Assembly: GCA_016928605.1 (NCBI GenBank) | Contig: JAFGKN010000153.1 | Location: forward strand, 1-5,206 | Reading direction: 5' to 3' | DNA from: Planctomycetota bacterium | GTDB lineage: Bacteria; Planctomycetota; UBA8108 | Length of the DNA: 5,206 nt | Shown here: positions 1-5,206 of the stretch, in pieces | Layout: each line of letters starts with the position of its first letter | Position numbering within the stretch: the stretch's first letter is position 1 | Position numbers and translations under genes: made by a program | Notes under the pieces: model-generated | Databases searched by the model: none | What the model saw: the letters and a program-made list of their open reading frames with translations, nothing else | Told to the model about the DNA's origin: nothing

Positions 1-15
1 CGGCGGCCGATGCGT

Positions 16-32
16 CCGCAGCCGCGCTGCGG
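16..32. terminator. Weak GC hairpin downstream of the secreted-protein gene
   Basis: CCGCAGC (16-22) pairs perfectly with GCTGCGG (26-32) around a 3-nt loop, 42 nt beyond the stop codon of the minus-strand gene. No T run follows on the minus strand, so this is not a standard intrinsic terminator. In DNA this GC-rich a 7-bp stem may be chance. Confidence 0.2.
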
Positions 33-73
33 CGGAAGCTCGCCAGTTGACGCAAAGAGAAGCGCCCCTCACC

Positions 74-2224
74 TCAAGGGCTGCCCGGGGGGCGCTCCTC
101 TTCCCACTCCCACTCCTCGAGCCTCACGGCGTCCACCATCACGCAGTCCTCCTCGAGCGCCCACCATCGATAGAGCTCGAGGCCGACGGCGGCCCGCGGG
201 CCGTCCGCACGGAAGGCATGCCGCACGCGGCGCCACTCGCCTCCGGTCGAGAACCACGTCGTGGCGCAGGTCTCCCGCCGCGGCGGCTCCTCCTCGAACA
301 TCTTCGCGAGGCCACCGGGCGCTTCGCTGTCCGCTCCGCGTGCGGGGGAGAACGCCAGAAGACGCACGCGGTTGTTGCGCTGCCAGCCGCCGCCGCGCTC
401 GCTGCAGTAGACCAGGGCCGAGAGCATGTATTGGCGTCCCGCCTCCACGTCCACCTCCTGGAGTGCGAGCGACCTCTCGGGCGGCTCGAGCTTCCGAGGC
501 ACTTCTTCGCCGCTTCCGGACGCGCAGCGGTGCAGGTATCCCAGCGCACGGCTCCCCTCGGGCACCCTGAGGCCATCGCGGCTCTCGAGGAGTCCAGCCA
601 GCGGCCCGCTCGCGCGCCACCCCGCAAGCCCTTCTTCGAAGCCGGGATTCTCGATGGGAACCTCCCGCAGCCGGGGGGGAAAGTCGTGCATCAGGAGCGT
701 ATCGCGGAGGCTCTCCGGCAGCTCGCCCTGCGCGCGGAAGAGGAGAGGCCGACTGCGGATGATGCCCCCGCCGCTGATGGCCGAGGCGGAGCGCGCCACC
801 GCGCGGTGGTCGGCGCCGGGAACGAGGGAGTGCAGGACAAACCGATGCTCCGCGGCGGGTGACGAAGAGTACGCCTGTCGACGCTCGAGCCCCTGGACGA
901 GCTGCCATTCCACGCGGCTCCGCGCCGGCCGTCCCGTCTCCCAGGAGATCTCGGCGGAGAGCTTCCCCGGGCGGAGATCCAGGTTGAAGGGATAGGTGAT
1001 CGCGTCCGGCGTCCGCTCCCCGCGGATCGAGAAGGTGAGGTCGAAGGCCTTCTCCGCCTTCTCGTCGCGCCAGGCTTCTCCGCCGGGGTACACGTCCTGC
1101 GATAGATAGGCGTAGAAGGACTCGCCGTCGGCGCGTCGCATCGAGAAGTAGTAGCGCCGTCCGGGAGTCACCTCCACCTCGTCGGGAAACCAGACCGCCG
1201 TCTGCCCCCAGTCGCTGATCATGGGCACTCGGGCCACAGGCGCCACGACTCGACCTTCAGGCCCCTCTTCACGGATGCAGAGCTCGAACTCGAGGCAGCG
1301 CTCCGGCTGCGATCCCCAGCCGGCGTTGGCATAGGCCGCGACGATGTTGCGCGTCGTGGCGACGAAGGTCTGCCCCGCCTCGCGCACGCGGCCGGAGCCC
1401 GCTCCCTGCCGGATGAATCCGAGCCCCTCGCGCGCGGCGGCCATCTCGACGAGCCCGGAGACATCGCTCTCGATGGTGAGCGCGAGGTCGGCGTCGAGCT
1501 GGCGCTCGCCGTCGAAGTAGGCTTGACCGCGGGAGTAGACGTCGCCCTTGCCGGCCATGCCGATGTTCCAGGGCCTGCCGTCGACGTCGCGGATCTCGAC
1601 GTAGTAGCGATGGCTCATCCGCGTCGTCCACTCTCCCTCGCGGAAATCGACGGCCACCACCCACCTCACGGGGCCCGGCAGGACGCGCCGCCCCAGCACC
1701 TCGCCCTCCGGCCCGGACTCCCTCAGAGTCAGGGCGAGCCTGTGCTCGCCGGAGGGGATCCAGAAGACGATCTTCTCGATCTGGCTCGCCTCCGCCGCGA
1801 AGGTCTGGCCGAAGCTCACGCGCGCCGGCGACCAGGTCTCGTTCGGGGGCGAGTAGTAGGCTCCATCGGAGAACCGCAGGTCCGTGGTCTCTCCGGAGCG
1901 AACCGGGATGCGCGAGGCGACCCGGCCCGACGACAGCACCATGTACTCGCCGCACTCGAGGTCGTCGAAAAGGAAGTCGCCTTCGCCGTACGTGATCTCG
2001 TAGCGCACCGCCCTGCCGCCTCGGGCGTAGACGACCACGTCGCGCTCGTTGCCGCCGGTGCTGCCTCGAAACGTGCCGCGGCGGACCGCCGCTCGCGCCT
2101 CCGCCGCCCGCTCCTCGGCCCGCGCCGACTCCGCCGCTCGCTCCTCCGCCGCCCGCGGCATAGCCCCGGCGACGATCCAGATCGCCAGCAGAAAGCCGGG
2201 CCTTGTCCTGATCGAGATCGCCAT
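74..2224 (-). CDS. Secreted multidomain beta-sandwich protein with duplicated module and C-terminal CBM4/9-like domain, function unknown
   Basis: A 716-residue protein, probably exported and carbohydrate-binding. I chose the ATG at 2224 because GGAGG lies 5 nt upstream and a signal peptide follows directly: R6/R8, hydrophobic F11-A21, cleavage near A21 or A26. An in-frame ATG at 2326 lacks these. Residues 25-49 are an Ala/Glu/Arg helical spacer. Residues 50-118 resemble a carboxypeptidase-regulatory (prealbumin-like) fold. Residues 128-253 and 277-402 are two copies of one module, sharing GQTF (139, 284), GPEG (171, 321), RYY (206, 357) and DVY (228, 377). Residues 410-497 look FnIII-like, as in the N-terminal domain of purple acid phosphatases. 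Residues 524-705 begin NPGFEEGLAGW and fit a CBM4/9-like galactose-binding fold; the tail is acidic (EEWEWEEE). No catalytic domain is recognisable. The reading frame and export are clear, the modules are judged by eye, and binding is inference. It is divergent from the oxidoreductase gene to its right. Confidence 0.85.
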   Translation of the reverse strand: MAISIRTRPGFLLAIWIVAGAMPRAAEERAAESARAEERAAEARAAVRRGTFRGSTGGNERDVVVYARGGRAVRYEITYGEGDFLFDDLECGEYMVLSSGRVASRIPVRSGETTDLRFSDGAYYSPPNETWSPARVSFGQTFAAEASQIEKIVFWIPSGEHRLALTLRESGPEGEVLGRRVLPGPVRWVVAVDFREGEWTTRMSHRYYVEIRDVDGRPWNIGMAGKGDVYSRGQAYFDGERQLDADLALTIESDVSGLVEMAAAREGLGFIRQGAGSGRVREAGQTFVATTRNIVAAYANAGWGSQPERCLEFELCIREEGPEGRVVAPVARVPMISDWGQTAVWFPDEVEVTPGRRYYFSMRRADGESFYAYLSQDVYPGGEAWRDEKAEKAFDLTFSIRGERTPDAITYPFNLDLRPGKLSAEISWETGRPARSRVEWQLVQGLERRQAYSSSPAAEHRFVLHSLVPGADHRAVARSASAISGGGIIRSRPLLFRAQGELPESLRDTLLMHDFPPRLREVPIENPGFEEGLAGWRASGPLAGLLESRDGLRVPEGSRALGYLHRCASGSGEEVPRKLEPPERSLALQEVDVEAGRQYMLSALVYCSERGGGWQRNNRVRLLAFSPARGADSEAPGGLAKMFEEEPPRRETCATTWFSTGGEWRRVRHAFRADGPRAAVGLELYRWWALEEDCVMVDAVRLEEWEWEEERPPGSP
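2086..2156. repeat. 26-nt direct repeat (two copies) inside the secreted-protein gene
   Basis: Positions 2086-2111 and 2131-2156 are the same 26-nt sequence with one mismatch (2097 G versus 2142 T). The offset is 45 bp, or 15 codons. On the minus strand they encode the two RAAE(E/A)RAA stretches of the Ala/Glu/Arg spacer just after the signal peptide. The in-frame period suggests growth of a helical linker by slippage or unequal recombination. Biased Ala/Arg/Glu codons could explain part of the similarity. Confidence 0.7.
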
Positions 2225-2226
2225 GG

Positions 2227-2234
2227 CCTCCTCC
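2227..2234 (-). promoter_or_regulatory. Shine-Dalgarno site that fixes the start of the secreted-protein gene
   Basis: Read on the minus strand this is GGAGGAGG; its first GGAGG (2230-2234) ends 5 nt before the ATG at 2224. It supports 2224 over the upstream in-frame ATG at 2326, which would put 34 uncharacteristic residues in front of the signal peptide. Confidence 0.75.
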
Positions 2235-2343
2235 GTCTTCTCGGGGTTTGCATCCACGGTGAGAAGCCAGCGTAACCGGGAAGCCCGCGGGGTCCAAGAC
2301 GTCGTCGGGCGCACCGAGCCGCGCATCGCGGAAGCTCTTCGCC

Positions 2344-2372
2344 TTGACTTGCCGTGGAGGCTCCCCTACCTT
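2344..2372 (+). promoter_or_regulatory. Sigma70-type promoter for the cytosolic Gfo/Idh/MocA gene
   Basis: TTGACT (2344-2349) matches the -35 consensus at 5 of 6 positions. A 17-nt spacer separates it from TACCTT (2367-2372), which keeps the three most conserved -10 positions (T, A and the final T). Transcription would begin near 2379 and give a leader of about 60 nt before the GTG at 2439. Position, strand and spacing all fit the divergent arrangement. No operator is evident around it. Confidence 0.5.
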
Positions 2373-2427
2373 GAGCACTCGCAGAGCGGCAAAGCGTCGT
2401 TCCGCAGGCCATACAGCGTCTTTCAGC

Positions 2428-2432
2428 GGGAG
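2428..2432 (+). promoter_or_regulatory. Shine-Dalgarno site supporting a GTG start
   Basis: GGGAG lies 6 nt before the GTG at 2439 and decides that start. The frame stays open about 130 codons further left, but that stretch crosses the promoter and runs antisense into the start of the divergent gene. It is low-complexity and unlike the family. A second in-frame GTG at 2454 is possible but has a poorer ribosome site. Confidence 0.55.
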
Positions 2433-2438
2433 CTCGAG

Positions 2439-3620
2439 GTGGACAAGAAGACCGTGCGCGCGGGCATCGTCGGGGCGGGCTTTTCGGCGAGGTTCCACTA
2501 CGAGGCCATCCGAAGGGTCTACGGGACTAACGTGGACGTGAAGGGCGTCTACGCGCTCGACCGGGAGCAGGCCGCCGAGTACGCGAAGGAGCGCGGCATC
2601 CGGTCCTACGACTCGCTCGAGTCGCTGATCGACGACGTCGACGTCGTCCACTGCTGCGTGCTCGTCGCGGGCCACGAGCAGGTGGCGGTGGCGGCGCTCG
2701 AGCGGGACAGGTTCGCCATCGTCGAGAAGCCCCTCACCGGCTACCTCGGAGACGGCACCGAGGAGTTCCACGGCGATCGCTTTCCCAAGCAGGACGCGCT
2801 CGACCACGGCCTCGCGAGCATCGAGCGCATGCTCGCTGCCGAGAAGAAGAGCAAGGGCCGCATCCTCTACGCGGAGAACTGGGTCTACGCGCCGGCGATC
2901 CAGAAGGAGCGCGAGATCATCGAGAAGACCAAGTCGCAGATCCTCTGGATCCACGGCGAGGAGGCGCACTCCGGCTCGCACAACCCCACCTACGCCTACT
3001 GGAAGTACTCCGGCGGCGGCGTCCTGATCGGCAAGGGCTGCCACCCCCTGTCCGCGGCGCTCTACCTGAAGCGCGTCGAGGGCCGCGCGCGCGATGGGAA
3101 GCCCATCCGGCCGAAGGCGGTCTCCGCTCGCGCCCACGCTCTGACGCGGCTGCCGAACTTCCGCGACGAGGGGCACATCCGCCGCGACTACCACGACATC
3201 GACGACTTCTCGATGATGCACGTCGTCTTCGAGGACGAAACGATCGCGACGGTCTTCGCCTCCGACATCATCCTCGGCGGCATCCACAACTGGCTCGAGG
3301 TCGCGGCCAACAACCACCGCACGGTCTGCAACATCAACCCGAACACGTCGATGCAGATCTACAACCCCCTGGATGCCAACTTCGAGGACATCTACACGGT
3401 GGAGAAGATCGGAACGAAGCAGGGATGGACGAACGTCCCGCCTGATGAGGACTGGTTCACCGGCTACCCGCAGGAGATCGAGGCCTTCTACCGCACGGTC
3501 GCGTACGGAGATCCGCTCGAGAGCGACAGCCGTCTCGCCGCCGATTCGATCTCCACGATCTACAGCGCCTACGTCTCGGCGGAGAGAAAAGGTGCGGAGG
3601 TGGCCGTCAAGAGCTACTGA
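2439..3620 (+). CDS. Gfo/Idh/MocA family oxidoreductase, cytosolic, atypical active-site subfamily
   Basis: A 393-residue NAD(P)-dependent sugar or cyclitol dehydrogenase-like protein with no signal peptide. The Rossmann domain opens with GIVGAGFSARFH (9-20). D41 at the end of the second strand suggests a preference for NAD(H). The family EKP motif is E96-K97-P98, with K97 the expected catalytic lysine. The linker after it is longer than usual (about residues 101-120, GDGTEEFHGDRFP) and leads to AENWVYAP (145-152). The C-terminal domain carries GGGVLIGKGCHPLS (192-205). In most relatives this reads roughly GGGxLxDxGxHxxD, so H202 is kept but both aspartates are replaced (G198, S205). The C-terminal part (GYPQEIEAFYRTV, DSRLAADS) is normal for the family. 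The substrate is not determinable. Family assignment is secure and the start is fairly secure. The downstream neighbour is 312 bp away, so co-transcription is uncertain. Confidence 0.9.
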   Translation: MDKKTVRAGIVGAGFSARFHYEAIRRVYGTNVDVKGVYALDREQAAEYAKERGIRSYDSLESLIDDVDVVHCCVLVAGHEQVAVAALERDRFAIVEKPLTGYLGDGTEEFHGDRFPKQDALDHGLASIERMLAAEKKSKGRILYAENWVYAPAIQKEREIIEKTKSQILWIHGEEAHSGSHNPTYAYWKYSGGGVLIGKGCHPLSAALYLKRVEGRARDGKPIRPKAVSARAHALTRLPNFRDEGHIRRDYHDIDDFSMMHVVFEDETIATVFASDIILGGIHNWLEVAANNHRTVCNINPNTSMQIYNPLDANFEDIYTVEKIGTKQGWTNVPPDEDWFTGYPQEIEAFYRTVAYGDPLESDSRLAADSISTIYSAYVSAERKGAEVAVKSY

Positions 3621-3691
3621 CGCGGGCTACCACTGGACACGTTCGAGAGCGGGGGTCGACTCTAGTCAACACCGAACGAGGGCTTGGTTCA

Positions 3692-3755
3692 CCATGCAGG
3701 CAAGGAGACACGGAGACTCTCTCTTCTTCTCGGTGCCTCGGTGTCTCCGTGGCTC
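3692..3755. repeat. Degenerate intergenic inverted repeat built of 8-nt units
   Basis: The right arm is three tandem octamers: CTCGGTGC (3729-3736), CTCGGTGT (3737-3744) and CTCCGTGG (3745-3752). The left arm is three complementary-type octamers: CCATGCAG (3692-3699), GCAAGGAG (3700-3707) and ACACGGAG (3708-3715). 3705-3717 pairs with 3743-3755 at 12 of 13 positions (single A/G mismatch at 3708/3752), around a 25-nt pyrimidine-rich loop. From memory, imperfect palindromes of the form CCACGGAGACACGGAG...CTCCGTGTCTCCGTGG are scattered between genes in many GC-rich environmental bacteria, and this looks like a decayed copy. It could also form a strong RNA hairpin between the flanking genes and so act as a transcript-end or processing element. 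Confidence 0.7.
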
Positions 3756-3847
3756 ACTTCCTCAGCCGCTTGCAATCTCGAAGATGCCAGGCACCGCGTT
3801 GGACAATCCTCCGAGAGAACCTCTGGAGACCTGTGCAATCTGCGTTC

Positions 3848-3867
3848 CTTCTTTCCGCGGAGAGAAG
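3848..3867. promoter_or_regulatory. Candidate operator: 20-nt near-perfect palindrome upstream of the URO-D-like gene
   Basis: CTTCTTTCCGCGGAGAGAAG is self-complementary at 9 of 10 base pairs; the exception is 3853/3862. It is centred about 75 nt before the ATG at 3933. Size and symmetry suit a dimeric DNA-binding regulator. No regulator gene or second copy is visible in the window, so the role is inferred from symmetry and position only. Confidence 0.3.
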
Positions 3868-3920
3868 ATCTGCGAGGGCTGGCCAGGGGTTTGCGCGAAG
3901 ACGCTTCGAGCGGAGAAAGC

Positions 3921-3925
3921 GGGAG
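3921..3925 (+). promoter_or_regulatory. Shine-Dalgarno site fixing the start of the URO-D-like gene
   Basis: GGGAG lies 7 nt before the ATG at 3933. It supports that start over the in-frame ATG at 3684, which has no comparable site and would add residues derived from the intergenic repeat. Confidence 0.65.
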
Positions 3926-3932
3926 CCACAGG

Positions 3933-4967
3933 ATGACGAACGAGCAATGGGATATCTTGCTGCGGGTCATCGACGGAGAGCGGGTCGACCCGCTGCCCGT
4001 GGGGTTCATCATCGACAGCCCCTGGCTGCCCCGCTGGGCGGGGATGTCGATCCTCGACTACTACGCGAGCGAGAGCCGCTGGCTCGGGGCCAACCTCGAA
4101 GCCGTGCGGCGGTTCCCGCGGGCCATCTTCCTGCCGGGCTTCTGGTCGGAATGGGGCATGTGCACGGAGCCCTCGGCGTTCGGAGCGAAGTGCCGCTTCG
4201 CGGAGGACGACTTCCCCTTCGCGGAGAAGATCTCGGAGGATCTCAAGGCTCTCGCCGCGCTGGAAGCCCCCGATCCCCGCACCGACGGCCTCTGCCCGTT
4301 CGTCCTCAAGCGACTCGTGCACGCACGGCCCGCGATCGAGGAGGCCGGCCACGCGATCCGGTTCGCCGTCGCCCGCGGTCCGCTCAACATCGCGGGCTTC
4401 ATCGCCGGCAACACCGAGCTCTTGCTGGCGCTCAAGCTGGACCCGGAGGCCGCGCACGGCCTGCTCGAGAGAGTCACGGAGTTTCTCGTCGAGTGGATCC
4501 GGCTCCAGGCCCGGGCGATCCCCACGATCGATGGGATCCTCATCCTCGACGACCTCGTCGGCTTCTGCGGCGAGGCGGACTTCGAGGCCTTCGCCCGGCC
4601 CTATCTGAAGCGGATCTTCGAGGCGATCGACGCCAGGGTGCGGTTCTTCCACAATGACGCGAAGGGAAAGGTCTGCGCGCCCCACCTGGCCGGGATCGGC
4701 GTGAACCTCTTCAACTTCGCCTTCGAGCATCCGATGGTGGAGATGAAGCAGTGGACGGGCAACCAGGTGGCGCTGCTGGGGAACATCCCGCCGCGCGACA
4801 TCCTCGCCCACGGCACTCCGGAAGATGTGCGCCGGGCGGTGCGCGACCAGATCGCCTCCACCGGAGATCCGACCCGCGTCGTCCTCTCCTGCGGCGGCGG
4901 CATGCCTCCCGGCGTCTCCACCGAGAACATCGAGGCCTTCCTCGACGCCGCAGGGCAGCGAGCTTGA
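3933..4967 (+). CDS. Uroporphyrinogen decarboxylase (URO-D) superfamily protein, not classical HemE
   Basis: 344 residues, the usual length of this TIM-barrel superfamily, which includes HemE and the corrinoid methyltransferases MtaA/MtbA. The N-terminus (WDILLRVIDGERVDPLPVGF) is the usual opening. PGFWSEWGMCTEPSAFG (68-84) matches the E...(A/S)xG region of the non-HemE branch, and FAEDDFPF (89-96) follows. The C-terminal half shows FFHNDAKG around H240, LLGNIPPRDIL, HGTPEDVRRAVR and SCGGGMPPGVSTENI around C320, the expected end of the barrel. The HemE substrate signature RQAGR is absent. The MtaA-type zinc signature is also missing: HxC is replaced by H240-N-D242, and the late cysteine sits in SCGG rather than SPGC. 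Neither haem synthesis nor zinc-dependent methyl transfer is therefore supported. Lying between two Gfo/Idh/MocA genes suggests a catabolic role (inference). Fold assignment is firm; function is unknown. Confidence 0.9.
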   Translation: MTNEQWDILLRVIDGERVDPLPVGFIIDSPWLPRWAGMSILDYYASESRWLGANLEAVRRFPRAIFLPGFWSEWGMCTEPSAFGAKCRFAEDDFPFAEKISEDLKALAALEAPDPRTDGLCPFVLKRLVHARPAIEEAGHAIRFAVARGPLNIAGFIAGNTELLLALKLDPEAAHGLLERVTEFLVEWIRLQARAIPTIDGILILDDLVGFCGEADFEAFARPYLKRIFEAIDARVRFFHNDAKGKVCAPHLAGIGVNLFNFAFEHPMVEMKQWTGNQVALLGNIPPRDILAHGTPEDVRRAVRDQIASTGDPTRVVLSCGGGMPPGVSTENIEAFLDAAGQRA

Positions 4968-5020
4968 GCAGCGGGCGGCACGGGCCGGATCGTTCTATGG
5001 CAGGAAGGACACGGAAGGCA

Positions 5021-5028
5021 AAAAGGAG
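5021..5028 (+). promoter_or_regulatory. Shine-Dalgarno site choosing between two adjacent ATGs
   Basis: AAAAGGAG ends 8 nt before the ATG at 5037 but only 2 nt before the in-frame ATG at 5031, so 5037 is the better start. The 69-bp gap after the URO-D-like gene and the lack of an evident terminator suggest the two genes share a transcript. Confidence 0.65.
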
Positions 5029-5036
5029 CGATGATC

Positions 5037-5206
5037 ATGAGGCCGAACAGCACATCCGCATCTCGACGCCAGTTCCTCAAGACGAGCACGGCGGCGACGA
5101 CCGCCGCGCTGGCGGGAGTCTCCGTTCTGAGCCACGGACTCGAGGAGAGCACCGACAAGATCCGGGTCGGTCTCGTCGGCTGTGGCGGGCGCGGCACCGG
5201 AGCCGC
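5037..5206 (+). CDS. Tat-exported Gfo/Idh/MocA family oxidoreductase, N-terminal fragment cut by the window edge
   Basis: Only 56 complete codons are present and the frame is open at the right edge. Residues 9-15 are SRRQFLK, a clean twin-arginine signal (S-R-R-x-F-L-K) with R10 and R11, followed by an uncharged Ala/Thr/Leu stretch (about 18-31). No obvious signal peptidase site is seen, so the signal may stay as a membrane anchor. [14 protein letters not shown] (40-53) is the first strand and GxGxxG cofactor loop (G48, G50, G53) of a Rossmann fold, in the form usual for exported Gfo/Idh/MocA proteins of planctomycetes and related phyla. Tat export implies the protein folds with its NAD(P) cofactor before secretion, as known for glucose-fructose oxidoreductase. 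It probably follows the URO-D-like gene in one operon. The substrate cannot be judged. Confidence 0.85.
   Translation, partial: MRPNSTSASRRQFLKTSTAATTAALAGVSVLSHGLEESTDKIRVGLVGCGGRGTGA

Larger units (their letters stand above)
3621..3932. other. 312-bp intergenic region
   Basis: I see no convincing gene here. The frame of the downstream gene stays open back to an ATG at 3684, but those 83 codons read through an inverted repeat and have no family-like content. The stretch holds the octamer inverted repeat (3692-3755), the palindrome (3848-3867) and the Shine-Dalgarno site of the next gene. I found no clear sigma70 promoter and no hairpin followed by a T run. Confidence 0.65.

Noticed and set aside
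47..862. Plus-strand open frame of 271 codons at the left end
   Set aside because: It is the shadow of the CBM-like C-terminal coding region on the minus strand, with no ribosome site or motif.
2269..2297. Leftward promoter candidate TTGGAC-17-TACGCT for the secreted-protein gene
   Set aside because: Spacing is right, but only three of six positions match the consensus in each box; too weak to annotate.
1269..3317. Minus-strand open frame of 682 codons crossing both divergent genes
   Set aside because: It runs antisense to the Gfo/Idh/MocA gene and in another frame of the secreted-protein gene. Its product is Arg/Ala/Asp-rich low complexity with no family motifs, a usual artefact of GC-rich coding DNA.
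3654..3665. GGTCGACTCTAG, identical to 12 nt of a common cloning-vector polylinker
   Set aside because: The match stops abruptly on both sides and the flanks are not vector-like; chance is more likely than contamination.
3640..3678. CGTTCG / CGAACG pair after the oxidoreductase stop codon
   Set aside because: The stem is only 6 bp with a 27-nt loop and no T run; not credible as a terminator.
3772..3841. Direct repeat of GCAATCT about 63 bp apart
   Set aside because: Too short to be meaningful; no further similarity around the copies.
3762..4811. Minus-strand open frame of 349 codons opposite the URO-D-like gene
   Set aside because: It is antisense to a clear family match, has biased composition and shows no recognisable domain.

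Overview
The window is GC-rich bacterial DNA. The gene mix is an exported, lectin-like multidomain protein, Gfo/Idh/MocA sugar oxidoreductases (one with a Tat signal) and a HemE-like (URO-D) paralogue. This mix is typical of Planctomycetota, Verrucomicrobiota/Lentisphaerota, Hydrogenedentota, Armatimonadota, Latescibacterota and similar lineages. I cannot fix the phylum from sequence alone. I see no tRNA, rRNA, CRISPR array, transposase or phage gene.

Layout. On the minus strand, 74-2224 encodes a 716-residue secreted protein made only of beta-sandwich modules: a prealbumin-like module, two copies of one duplicated module, an FnIII-like module and a C-terminal CBM4/9-like module. No catalytic domain is visible. 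A 214-bp divergent intergenic region (2225-2438) holds a good sigma70-type promoter reading right. On the plus strand, 2439-3620 encodes a cytosolic Gfo/Idh/MocA oxidoreductase with an atypical active-site signature. A 312-bp gap (3621-3932) follows, holding a degenerate inverted repeat built from octamers and, separately, a 20-nt near-perfect palindrome. Next, 3933-4967 encodes a URO-D superfamily protein that lacks both the HemE arginine signature and the MtaA-type zinc signature. After 69 bp, a second Gfo/Idh/MocA protein with a Tat signal starts at 5037 and runs off the right edge.

How the genes may work together (inference). An exported carbohydrate-binding protein, an NAD(P)-dependent sugar oxidoreductase in the cytosol, another exported by Tat, and a URO-D-like enzyme suggest uptake and oxidation of an unusual sugar, cyclitol or methylated glycan. 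No transporter, glycosidase or regulator lies inside the window, so the substrate is not determined. The least routine points are the URO-D paralogue without known catalytic signatures sitting between two Gfo/Idh/MocA genes, the Gfo subfamily lacking the usual active-site aspartates, and the octamer-built inverted repeat between genes.
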